Below the pieces are notes generated by a model. It saw nothing but the letters and a program-made list of their open reading frames with translations. It was not told where the DNA came from and did not search any database. Shown one piece after another: positions 1 to 15,607 of a stretch of 64,000 nt of DNA. This DNA is from Plecoglossus altivelis. Lineage: Eukaryota; Chordata; Actinopteri; Osmeriformes; Plecoglossidae. Made by a program: the position numbers and the translations under genes. The stretch spans positions 14,075,918-14,139,917 of the forward strand of contig BROE01000020.1 of the NCBI GenBank assembly GCA_036571765.1, written 5' to 3'. Position 1 is the first letter of the stretch. Each line of letters begins with the position of its first letter.

Positions 1-434
1 GACCAGGTTGAGACACCAGGCAAACACCTCCACCCTGAGGAACTTCTCTAATTGGGGTCATTCACAGTGGTGCTTGTGAACATACATTATTCAGATGCCA
101 TCCACAGCCGATTCTCTCTAGCACAACAGCGTAACATCAGTTCAGCAAGGGACTGGTGCAATTGAAATAAAAGGCTGTCTGCAAGCTTGTTTCATATTTC
201 TGAGTATCACTGATGAAATATATGAAGTCAAACATGCCACATGATATTGGGGAAATAGTGTACTCAAAGAGGGCAATCAAATCACCTCTACTTCATACGA
301 TGCTCCATGAAAACGTCCAGTCCCAAGCCGTTCCTCCCACTCATCTCTTCATTTGTTTCTGGCTACGCTCTTTCTGTCTCCCTCTTTCTTCTCTTCCTTC
401 TTCTCTCTTCTCTTTCTGGCTTTCTCCTCCTCAG
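1..434 (+). other. ptprg: ptprg intron, 3' end
   Basis: This is intronic sequence ending in a pyrimidine-rich stretch and the AG at 433-434 before the first visible ptprg exon. The upstream exons (carbonic-anhydrase-like domain, fibronectin III domain, spacer, transmembrane segment, juxtamembrane region) lie outside the window. I see no other coding exon here. Confidence 0.7.
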
Positions 435-4896
<4,462 letters not shown>

Positions 4897-6655
4897 CAAC
4901 AACTCCACACGCACTTCACTTGTACTATTACAAGAACTTTGGAAGTCTTTCCTGAGGCCTTTTCCCGCCAGACTATTGGTTAAATGAATTAACCTTAGAA
5001 CTTTTTTTACACTGATAAAAAAGTTTTTGATATTTATTTTTTGTCTTTGATTTTGTTGTAATGTTATCCTGCTGAGCGGTTGCAACTGTTGTTTAAGTTG
5101 ATATGATGAGAAAGCAGCTGTGTCCGGTTTGCACTATACTGTCAGTGTTACTGCCTAAATCCACTTAGTGATGATTCACAGAGAGTAACTGAGCTGTGGC
5201 TCAACAGTAAATTGGACTGTATCAAAGGAGACCTGAGGTGTCAACTTACTCACACCTCACTCCAGCTGATCCAGGTCCAAGGTCTTAACATAGCCCATCC
5301 CTCCAGACACACCCCAACTCAGCCTAGCATGCATCTCATAACGCTCAACTGGTCCAAATACCTGCTCATCAACAGCCCACCAAATGGAAGCAACAGTAAT
5401 GCCTGTAGAAAGACGTTGTTACTTACATATTATAACTATATTAACCAAATATATAATTTCTTTTTTTTTGCTGGTAAAAACTCATACTATGTTTTGTTGA
5501 AGTGGTATTACAGCATCTACTGTGAACATTTATTGCTTTATATGAAGATTTATTATTGTTTTGTATTGTATATGACTATCTCGATCACAGTAAAAAGAAA
5601 GTTTTGTATACTTCTGTAATTTCGCATTCTGTGGCTCCTGCTTGGAGTTTATTTTGTCTGAATGATTGACTGTAGCCACCTACAACACTATGTTACCTCT
5701 GCTCTCATTGTTTGTTTGAACAGGATGTATACTAACACAATAGGTTACTCTGTCAAACAGGTTTTATCTTGTTTGGTCTATTTATGTATTTACTTCATTT
5801 TAGCAGGGACACGCTTTATTTGTAACCAAAGACATGGTTAAAATGGTGTCCAAAAAAGTGTCTAGATACATTTCAGTGAAAAACAATGAACGCTTTCTTT
5901 ACCTTGTCGGATCTAGATGCAGACTTTGTGAGCTTCAAGTGGGCTGAGATAATGTGTGTTCTCTCCCCCAGAATACAAATCCACTCCTCACCTAGAATTA
6001 TGCAACATCTCTGTTTGGCTTTAGTACTCACTCTCATAGCCACTTCTTTATCAAAGAGGAGTTTGTTAAATGAGGTCAAACTCTCCAACATTTGGAGAAA
6101 CACTTTGACTTATTGTCATTTATTATCACACTAGGAAACTGTAATAACTGACTTGTCCGTAAAAATCTTATGCATTTTTGTTTTTAGTTTGTTTTTAAGT
6201 CATGTAAATATTTTCTGAAACAACCTTTTATTTGTTCTCATATAACTTTATATTTTCATAGAGATGTTTCTTTCCTCTTTGTAAAGAGCCCCTCTTCTGA
6301 TTTCAATCACATTCCAAAAGCAAGACCATGTTTGCAGATCATTTTTGGCTCAAACATACTGTATCCTTCTCTCCCCACATCTGAATCTAATTTTGTGACC
6401 AGTGTGCACTAAAGTTATTGAGTCACTGAATAGGTTTGCCTCACTCATTTTGGCAAGGTTGGCAGTTGTTCTACTTTGTATCTTGCATTAAAAGATGTTA
6501 TGATTTTGTCCATTTATTATATCCAATCATTATATGATAGGATCATAGGTCAAATATCGCTATGATACTTTCATATGATGGTGTTATAGTCTATTAGTGC
6601 TATTTAATAAGTAAATTGTATTGCTTTACATTAAATAAAGTATGGGTTTTGATGT
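4897..6655 (+). other. ptprg: ptprg 3' untranslated region
   Basis: This AT-rich, non-coding sequence of about 1.75 kb follows the stop codon. No frame in it looks conserved. The end is inferred from the poly(A) signal at 6634-6639. An earlier ATTAAA variant is at 6487-6492. Confidence 0.6.
6634..6639 (+). terminator. ptprg: poly(A) signal of ptprg
   Basis: A canonical AATAAA is followed after about 20-50 nt by T/GT-rich sequence (tggtctttcag, gttttgtctatt), the usual downstream element arrangement. Confidence 0.65.
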
Positions 6656-6738
6656 AGTCAACCTGGTCTTTCAGTATTCAGCGTTTTGTCTATTCCAAGT
6701 CGTGGCACTCAATTCCAGTCACTTTGTAATGCAGCATG

Positions 6739-6756
6739 ATCGCCCCCTGCTGGTCA
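6739..6756 (-). promoter_or_regulatory. CTCF-type binding motif between the two gene ends
   Basis: The - strand reads TGACCAGCAGGGGGCGAT, a close match to the vertebrate CTCF core (CCASYAGRKGGC). It lies in the roughly 150-bp gap between the predicted ptprg and cadps poly(A) sites. Occupancy is inferred only. Confidence 0.5.
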
Positions 6757-6815
6757 TCAAACATCCACTCTTGAAAACAGCACAGACCTGAGCTCCCCCT
6801 TGTTTGTACAGTAAT

Positions 6816-6821
6816 TTTATT
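6816..6821 (-). terminator. cadps: distal poly(A) signal of cadps
   Basis: AATAAA on the - strand, followed on that strand by GT-rich sequence (tctgtgctgttttc). It would give a cadps 3'UTR of about 1.35 kb. A proximal alternative AATAAA is at 7704-7709. Confidence 0.55.
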
Positions 6822-7703
6822 TAGAGGCAACAGCTCTTGCATATTACAACTGTTGGCTTTCATAAGGCAAAAGCAAGAATGAATCCACCAGCTAATTCAC
6901 ACAGAAAACAGAAAGCGTTTGGAGAGGGTGAGAACCCATAGGCATGCAGCGATGGCTCAGAATGCAATGTACAGCTTTATATATACAAAACAACAGTGAG
7001 ACTCAAACATGTGCCAGACACCTCATCCTAATCAACTACGGAGAGAAAAAACACAGACCAACTTTCTTTTGGTAAATAAATTAAAAAAACACATTTTTTT
7101 TAGCTCTCTTTTCTTTGTAAAAGTGTAACTCAATTAAAATAGAGCCCATTTCAAGGCTGAACATACAAATAAAAATATAATTTCCCACAAGTTATCAAAA
7201 TGGAGCTTTGAGAATATTGCATTTCTAGAATACCCACTCATTTTAGTTCAAGATTCCTGCTGAACATAGTCTAAATAGTTATGTGAGATCACAGAGCATA
7301 GACAGATGAAGGAACGCCGGTCTAGAACATACCATCGATGTTGAGAGTGAGTAGACGAGAAGATGTTTATCCTAAACAGCATTGAACTTAAATACAGGGG
7401 TTCATTTTTCAGATTGAAGCAGTTGGCATCCACTTAAAAACAAACCAAACAAAAAAAGGGCTCATACACTCATCACAACAATGTACCATTAATGAATGTA
7501 GACTACGACAAAGAAGCGCCATATAGGTTTGCATTGGACAGGGACACACCTAATAATCTCACTCAACATTGTCAAACAAATGGTACTCCATATTGCTCAG
7601 GAACACATAAATGAATTTAGAAATCGATGAGTCAAAGATAGGTGCTATCTTCATCATGAGACAGCTAAACTGTCGATCATGGTTATTTTTTCAACATTTT
7701 CAT

Positions 7704-7709
7704 TTTATT
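7704..7709 (-). terminator. cadps: proximal candidate poly(A) signal of cadps
   Basis: A second - strand AATAAA about 450 nt after the stop codon. Its use would give a shorter 3'UTR that still contains the 31-bp repeat array. Confidence 0.3.
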
Positions 7710-7904
7710 TTCCTCAGCATAATGACTATTTTTATAGTTTATAGTTCCTTCATGGGCATTTCGAGCTGCCAGAGAGCTCCTAGAGTGGCTGAGTAACAGA
7801 GTTGGTACATGCATTGATTACCAGGCTAAGTCAAAAGAGTGGTGAAGGGATGGGGTCAGGGTGGGGCCAGGGGGTGGAGAGGAGGACAGAGGGCAGACAG
7901 AGGA

Positions 7905-8137
7905 TGGAGGAGAGCGAGGGGATGACAGGGAGATAGGGGAGGAGAGAGGGGGATGACAGGGAGATAGGGGAGGAGAGAGGGGGATGACAGGGAAATAGGG
8001 GAGGAGCAAGGGGGATGACAGGTAGATAGGGGAGGAGCAAGGGGGATGACAGGTAGATAGGGGAGGAGCAAGGGGGATGACAGGTAGATAGGGGAGGAGC
8101 AAAGGGGATGACAGGTAGATAGGGGAGGAGAGAGGGG
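7905..8137 (-). repeat. 31-bp VNTR in the cadps 3'UTR
   Basis: Tandem units have a period of exactly 31 bp; the landmark gatgac recurs at 7921, 7952, 7983, 8014, 8045, 8076 and 8107. Near-identical later units (ggtagatagg) and earlier units (ggagatagg) form two subtypes. In the cadps RNA sense the array is pyrimidine-rich, with C runs such as cccccttgctcctcccc. It begins about 20 nt after the stop codon. Confidence 0.9.
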
Positions 8138-8158
8138 GATGGCATCAGTGCAGGCGCT

Positions 8159-8335
8159 CTAGTCATCATCTTCATCCTCCTCATCGCTGTCCTTCATGGA
8201 GATGCCCTGCATGCCTCCCTCCCTCACCGAGGCCGTGGCCTCTTCCAGGGTGAGCCTGTTCCTCACCGTGTCGTACATCTTGCTGTTCAGGGTGGAGTCT
8301 AGCACCCCCTGCAGGCGGAAGTCACGGTACTTTTT
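8159..8335 (-). CDS. cadps: cadps exon 27: C terminus and stop
   Basis: It encodes [19 protein letters not shown], then an EEATASV segment and the acidic tail [14 protein letters not shown], with TAG at 8159-8161. The acceptor is ccctctag. Confidence 0.95.
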   Translation of the reverse strand, partial: KKYRDFRLQGVLDSTLNSKMYDTVRNRLTLEEATASVREGGMQGISMKDSDEEDEDDD

Positions 8336-11300
8336 CTAGAGGGAGAGGAAAAGCAGAACAGTGGCTCATGGAAACAGGCGCTAACATAAGGCAAGGGCTT
8401 GGGCTGCTGGGTCCGTAGACCCTCACAGTCCACGTCATTGGAAAAGGCTGTTCCTGCTCCCTGTAGACGCTCTACATTACCTTCACAATCCTGATGAGGA
8501 TCTTAAGCTGGTAGACGTGGAGCTGCTGTTCCATGCGCTCAGTGAGCCAGGTCCCCAGCAGGTTCATGGTGGCAGTGTACCATTGCTGCAACACACACAA
8601 ACACAGTGCTCTCCAGCAAAACACACGCACACACAAACTAGGACAAACTGACATATATACCTACCCACTGTGGACCGTAGGAACACACGAATCAGACACA
8701 GCAAACACATGCACTTTCATACGGTACTCACCGTCACATTCACAGTACGGACGGAGCTTTTGCTGCACAGTAACATGCTTCTCACACGCACATTCCAGAT
8801 TTTATAGGCTACCCAGCCTACTGTAAAATCATTACAGAACATACACACAGTCTTTACATATACACACATACTGTACTCACACATACTGTCTTTACACTTA
8901 CACACATACTGTCCTCACACATACTGTCTTTACATATATACACATACTGTACTCACACATACTGTCTTTACACATACACACATAGAACATACATGCAAAT
9001 AAACACACACAAATACTGTCCATCCCTGTATACATACATACTTTATATGGCACAGGACTCAGGAAAGGTGAGAGGTAGACAGTGAATAGCCACACAATAT
9101 TGCCCATTAATCAAGTCACAGTCCCAAATTTCTCCAAGCACTAAAAAGCACTGCATTTTATAAATGAATTACCATCACCTAGTATGAAGAGTAGTGCGAT
9201 GGGGGAAAAGTTGAACAAAAGTATATTAAACAAAACTCCAATAAACACTAACATGCTTAGCTCTGGTGAGATTCAGTTAGGAGCTGTTTTAAAGTAGTCT
9301 GAAAGACAGAGAACCGAGAACTTGCTTCAAGTTCAGAAAGGCGATAAACATCTGCTCCATAACGTAGTTCCATGGACAGGAGAGGTCCTGGTTATGCCAC
9401 CACTGAGCACTAGCATCTGTTTCAAGGACTTCAGATCAATATGTGCCATGATGAAAAACTAAAGAAGGTCCTTCAAATCAAGAAACGCTGAAGTCTGACG
9501 ATTGTCCTAAACCACAGAGGTCTTCTGTAAGCTACAGACAAAGTGAATCCCATGGAGTTTCAGCTCTGCAACAAGGAGCCCATTTGCAAAATGAAGTCAG
9601 AATGAGAACGTGAGTAAATGACTAGCAGGCAGGGAGCAGCTGTGCTATTTTCTTATAACTTTTCAGAACTTTTTCTGCTATTTTTATCGGGGATGTAAAG
9701 TGCATCCTGGCAGCTTAGATGTCAAGTTATAAGAAAACAGCACACAAGAGTGACAGATCAAAGAAACAATTATCATCCCTTGAATGTCTAGAAAGTGGAT
9801 CAACTGTAGTCATGTGGAGTGAGTAGGCAGGAATTCTGGACAGAATTAGTCTCGAAGATGATTTGTTTTGATATGTTTTGCCTGATTTAGGTCGCAGGTC
9901 AGGTTCTTCCAGAGGAATGGTAACTTTTAAGGTGACATATTTGGAGGTGCCTGTCCACTTCACACAGTCGAGTTGAGCGTGCAGTGCATGCAGACCTGTC
10001 AAGTAGCTGGGTGGGTGGTGGGTGGGTGGGTGGGTGGGTGGTGAGTGCGTGCGTGCGAAGGTGTTATATGTGTGTGCAGTATGAGGCAAGAGCTCTGAGG
10101 AGGAGGGCCATGCTAGAAGATGTACACAGGAAGATTATTTGACTCTAAAATCATGCCATTCAACATAATGTGCTAAAACAACGCAACGTTAGAGATAAGT
10201 GCCACTTTTTTGAAGAGGAGGCAGCAGGAATGGTGTTAATCCAGAAAGAAACAAATTGAGAGAAAATATAAGGTTTGAAATAATTAGTAAAAGATAGAGT
10301 AATTACATTGCTCACGCAACATTAAAATCATTGGCAGGTGCATGCAGATTAATGGGTGGAAATGCAGTGGGAGAAGAGGAACACACACAGAGCCCTGGAA
10401 ATGAACGTACCATGGAAACACGTTGTTGCAACTAAAACATTCACACCTCAGTTTTCCAGGGAACAGTTTATCATGATAGTGGGGAAGGGCTGGTTTGGAA
10501 GCAATGCAGGACTATACACGTGATGCAAAGTATGAGAGAGGTGAGAGGATGAGGGGTGAAGGGCAGGGGTGAGGGGTGGGGGCTGAGGTACAGGGATGAG
10601 GTGTGAGGGACTGGGGTGAGGGGTGGGGGTGAGGGACAGGGGTGGGGGGTGAGGGACAGGGGTGGGAGTTGGGTGATGGGGTGTTGGGTAAGGAGGTGGG
10701 GTAGGGGGGGTTGAGGGGTCTCCACACTTGAGCAGTGATGACACAAAAGGAGACAGGACAGCCAGTGTTGCCCTTCAAGACAAAAGCAAACAATCCACAA
10801 GAGGACTGGACGTCTCCAGAAAGCACCCAGCCTGGCCACTGTTACGCTTACTGCACACTGTCCCTGTCAAACATGGAGAACACACTGCGCCACAGCACTG
10901 CACAACTCGCAAACACGCACAGCCCACACACACTGGTGAAACACAGCGCTGTACAAACTGTATCTCTGAAGGGTGTGACGCCCTCATATCACAGCCGTAC
11001 AGAAGAGGACCAACTCACAAATGTGGAAGACACATCGCTTTAAATGTATCACAAAAGGATTATGTATTTTTAAGACAGTGCTCTCAGAACCCAAAGCATT
11101 TTCAGGACAATAAGTCACCTGAAAATATTGTCTATGAAAAGTTGATTTTATCACATTTTTTCCATTATAATACGAATCTTCAAGGAAAAATTTTATTCAA
11201 TTACAAACCACAAATGTGGCTTAAGCGTTTTTTACATGGAGTTTTTTTAGCATATATAATACTGTGATTCCATATACTGAACACTGTATGGAAGCACTGT

Positions 11301-14300
11301 ACGTGACCAGAGAGCACTGCCTGGGATAATCCTGCCGAAAGGTGCTGTGGTTTGGACGCTTTGTTGGTAAATAAGCGATCTGTTACACAAAGGTCCAAAG
11401 GCACTGTGGCAATGCACACCGCAACACAGTGGGCAGCAGCCAACGTTGAGAATATAGAAAGGATAAGGGATTGAGAAAGAGGAGGTGGGGGGAAGGGGGG
11501 AGAGAGAGAGGCCTCTTCTGGGGGCCAGTCCCTTGGCTCGTAATGGGACTTATCCCTCTCTGTTCTGTTGTTTTGCCACATTTTTGAAAGCCCCTCCATA
11601 CTGGTCAGGAGGAGACGGCATCTTACTTACATCAAATAACCTTTCTATATACACCTCCTCATTGACCTTATCACGCAGCATGTCCTGAGAGTGGCGCACA
11701 AAGGTCACGTAGCCGTCGGCAACGTCCATCCCAGGCTTCTGCAAGGCAGCAGAAACACAAAGTCAGGGAAAAACACATGTAAAGTAACACCCCGGGTAGT
11801 CAAGGAGACATTCGTACAGGAACACTCATTCAGTAAGGGAGACAAACGTACAGAAACACGCTTCCTGAGCATGAGTATAATTCACGCTTTGGACATGTTG
11901 ATTTTAAAAGCTCTCCCGCTATATCCTTATGTAAAGCAGTTTCCTCTTACAAAAATAGGTCGTAAAAAGAAGGGTAGAGAGAGGCACAAACACACATACA
12001 CACAGTTGGTTTGGGACTGCATCACACTTACAGGGACATCCACATACTTGGATGCTGCTTTCACCTGCAATCAGAAGCAAAACTTGTTTGGGCACATTAT
12101 GCACAACATTTGATCAACATCATTCAAATGTGTGAATTTCACAAGAAGACCACTTACCGTGAATGAAAGGAAAGAGGAGAAAAGAGTTCCTTCATCATAT
12201 CTTGAAATCTTAGCCAACACACTCTCGAGAATGACCACAAACTGAAAATAAGTCACAAGATGAACACTTGATATATTGTCTGGTCTGCGTTTACCACAGG
12301 CTAAGTGGTGCACTTCAGGTAAAAGCATGATGAAATGAGAGTTCCAAGTACCTTTGCAACCAGTAGAGAGATCATGTCTTTCACACTCTCCTCAATTAGT
12401 TCATCTATCTGAGAATGGTACTGTTTCTGAAATCAGAGACAGAGCAATCCAATGTAACACACGTGTAGCTAAGACAGACTCAGATATATTCAATTATGAA
12501 ATGAATGAAAAACTAGTACTAATTCAAAACCACATGAGAAGCCCGTCCAGTAATAAAGTCCTGTCAGCTACAAATGCAGAATACAATAAGCTTGGTGGGC
12601 TTCTGTCCGGTACCTCCTGTCCCATCTCCATGGCACACAGCTTGGCTGACTGGTCCTTGGCATCCACCATCACGTTATACATGGTGCATATGGACGGGGA
12701 GATGCGGAAGTCTGTGGAGCGGCTGCTCTTGGTCAGCTTGGACTCAAACGCCATCCTGGTGCTGCAACACCAGCAGGGAACTTGTCAGGTACAGGATGAG
12801 AACACTTTGATAATACAGTCCACTAGCTCCATCTTTCTCTCCCTTAACAGGATCTGTATCATTTTTGTCTGTCTCTCATACACACACACCGTTTGACGCA
12901 GTTCTCGATCATGTCACTGGACATGAGCTTCATGCGGTTGTCCAGGTGCTTGGCAAACTCGTCCTCAGGCCAGTGGAGGTCCCTGATGAAGGTCTGCAGA
13001 GCCTCCAGCTTCCAGAACAGGTCCTCGGATGTTCCAGAACCGTTGCTGTCGGCGACCCAAACACACACACAGGTCAGAGGGCAAAGGGCACACTGCAGGC
13101 GAGAAAGGGGGGGAGGAAAGGGAAGGGAGGAGGGGAAGGTGCAAATGCAGAGGAGGATGCTGTTCCTCCTTATCTCGACACAAGGGCTTTTATTCTGACC
13201 ACACACTGACTGTTCCAGATTACAGGCTGCTGACAACTTGTCAGTGAGATCCTAGAGAGTTTAGCAAGTCAGTGTATGGATAAAATAAGAGAACAAGAGG
13301 GTAGTTTATATCAATAACCATGCTACACAACATGATTATTGCCCTGAGATTTGGAGTAGGCTCATGCAGGTTAGTCACTGCAGATATAAATAAGAGGAAT
13401 GGGGGTGTGGATGGATAGGTGAGAGAGGGCATGACAAAATGTTTTTTTGAAAAGGTTCTTTCTCGCAAAGCGGACTGCTTCTCCGCAGCTAGTTACAGTT
13501 GTGGTGGCATCTGTATCTTGTATATTATGTAACAAGTCAGCCGCACAGGCCCTCTCTCGCCATCCACATCCTCAGGCTGCTAGGTGTCCCACAGCAGATC
13601 CCAACCACAGCATGCAGGCTTCGCAGAGGGCAGGGAGCTGTCATCTGGAGCGTACACTAGCTGCCTGGGATGCGAGGTATCGTGGAAGGGAGGAGTGAGT
13701 GAGTGACTGTGGGAGGGAAGAAGGGAGGGAGGGAAAGGCAAGAGAGCAAAGGATAGGAGCATCCCATCCCACCCTCTGCCCAGGAGAGCACCTGTCACTG
13801 GCTGGAGGCATGATGGCATGATGGGATGCTCAACTGCTGCCCTTGAAGACAGTCAACTTTTCATCTGCATCTGACTAACTCTTCAGCACAGCTACAGAAA
13901 GTGGTAGAACTGTAGTGTATGAGGTGGGTGGAGAGATACATGTTGAACAGAATGACTGGCATCCCAATTTCCTTTTCCTTTTTTTCGGGAATGGAGTTCA
14001 AATAGGGTCGTCAGTCTGCAACTGACCCTTGATGATGTGGTGCTGAAAGTTTTGGATGTCCGGTATCTCTGTACCTCACAGTTCTGTGACACATGCATGC
14101 TGTGGAAAATGAGAAGACCAACAACCTCTCATTCCTAACACCACCTACCCCCTTAGAGGGCCCTTGGCATGAACATGATCAGAGGAGTACTGCCTGCTAC
14201 TGTATATTACTGGCATGTTCAGGCTAGATGTCACTTTGGTAAAGAACCAACATTCTTTTTTTTATTATTTGAGAGCCCATCAATCTTGACTCTGCTACCC

Positions 14301-15077
14301 AGATTATGACCAAAAAAACATCTTCATACCAAGGCATGTTTAGGAGATGCATTAGATCTTGGGAGAACTTGTGGAATACACACTCAGAGTCATATATAGC
14401 TGCCATCCATGACGGGGTGGAAAAGCTAGGCATTTGTGGAAGGTTAACTGATAGTCCTGCTACTGGCACTGGCAGATTTGGTACTTTGGGAATTTCGAGG
14501 TTCACATTTGGTAGTTTCACATTGGGCAGATTACTTGTTAAACTCCTGTAGAAGAGACAGACAAAAAGAAAAAGAAAAGAATCCATAACAGTGGTAATGT
14601 GGGCACTGCAAAAAACAATGTGACACGGATTATAAAATTAACTAAACCCAAAAGCAAAACGTACATAAAGTAACTGATTATTTAGACATACAGAACATAT
14701 ATAGCAGACATATACATTACCCACAGGTATAAGAGCATTAGGGTTCTGACACACAGACCCAGTACATATAAGGACCTAGATTTACACTGAGTTGAACTCA
14801 GAGACAAACATAATACAAAAGCAGCAGGACGAAACAACAATTATTTAAAGCAGATATCAGTTTTTTTTTGTGCTTCAGTGCTCATTGAAAACATTCCTTT
14901 ATGTTAAAATATAAAAAGACCAAAAGCAAACATTTAAAAGAAATGGCAAAAGTCAGAAGCATACTTATTAAGAGGAAAATAACTAGGCAACAGAATAAAC
15001 TGGAGACCTTCTCTCCCGGGCGACATTTGTAAAGCACACACTATGAGGGTTAGTCCACAGAACAAAAAGATGGAACT

Positions 15078-15108
<31 letters not shown>

Positions 15109-15507
15109 CCCTCAACTAAGGGACCTGGCGTGTAATTGGGTAAACATGGTAGCAGATTTAGTAAAGTGGGCCTTAACGTGAGATGAACTTCACAAATTGC
15201 ACTTTTTTTGCACTCCTTACTCTGGCAGTATGTGGCGCATCATACAAGTGTTTCTAGATTGTTTCAGTCATTAGATGAGTGCCTGGCATCCCCTACCATC
15301 CTACACTTCATGGAGAGAAAAGTAGGTCCCGTACTTAACAGGCTCCCATGACTCGCGCTCAAAGCCCCTGTGAATGGACTGTGCGATGGAGGACTCCATC
15401 AGGTCCACATATCTAACCACGAGTGGAGCATACAGATCCTGCAGGTGTTTGTGGAACTTTCCATTGCACAGGTGATCTGGACAGAGGGAAAGGGAGAGAG
15501 AGGGAGG

Positions 15508-15538
<31 letters not shown>

Positions 15539-15551
15539 AGAAAGAGAGAGA

Positions 15552-15607
<56 letters not shown>

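Larger units (their letters stand above)
6800..8158 (-). other. cadps: cadps 3' untranslated region
   Basis: This is non-coding sequence between the cadps stop codon and the distal poly(A) signal. The first 250 nt after the stop are occupied by a 31-bp tandem repeat, and the rest is AT-rich. The extent is inferred from the poly(A) signals. Confidence 0.55.
8586..11630 (-). other. cadps: cadps intron 25
   Basis: This 3.0-kb intron holds the minisatellite at 8848-8990, GGTG repeats at 10009-10050 and a G-rich array at 10535-10710. I found no conserved coding segment; the long frames here run through repeats. Confidence 0.8.

Noticed and set aside
7831..8184. 117-aa Pro-rich frame on - next to the cadps stop
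   Set aside because: It reads the 31-bp repeat array in the 3'UTR in frames other than that of cadps.
10728..11267. 179-aa open frame on +
   Set aside because: This is intronic sequence with no recognisable motif. Overlapping frames on both strands are equally open.
12354..12896. 180-aa open frame on +
   Set aside because: It is an antisense shadow of cadps exons 21-22.
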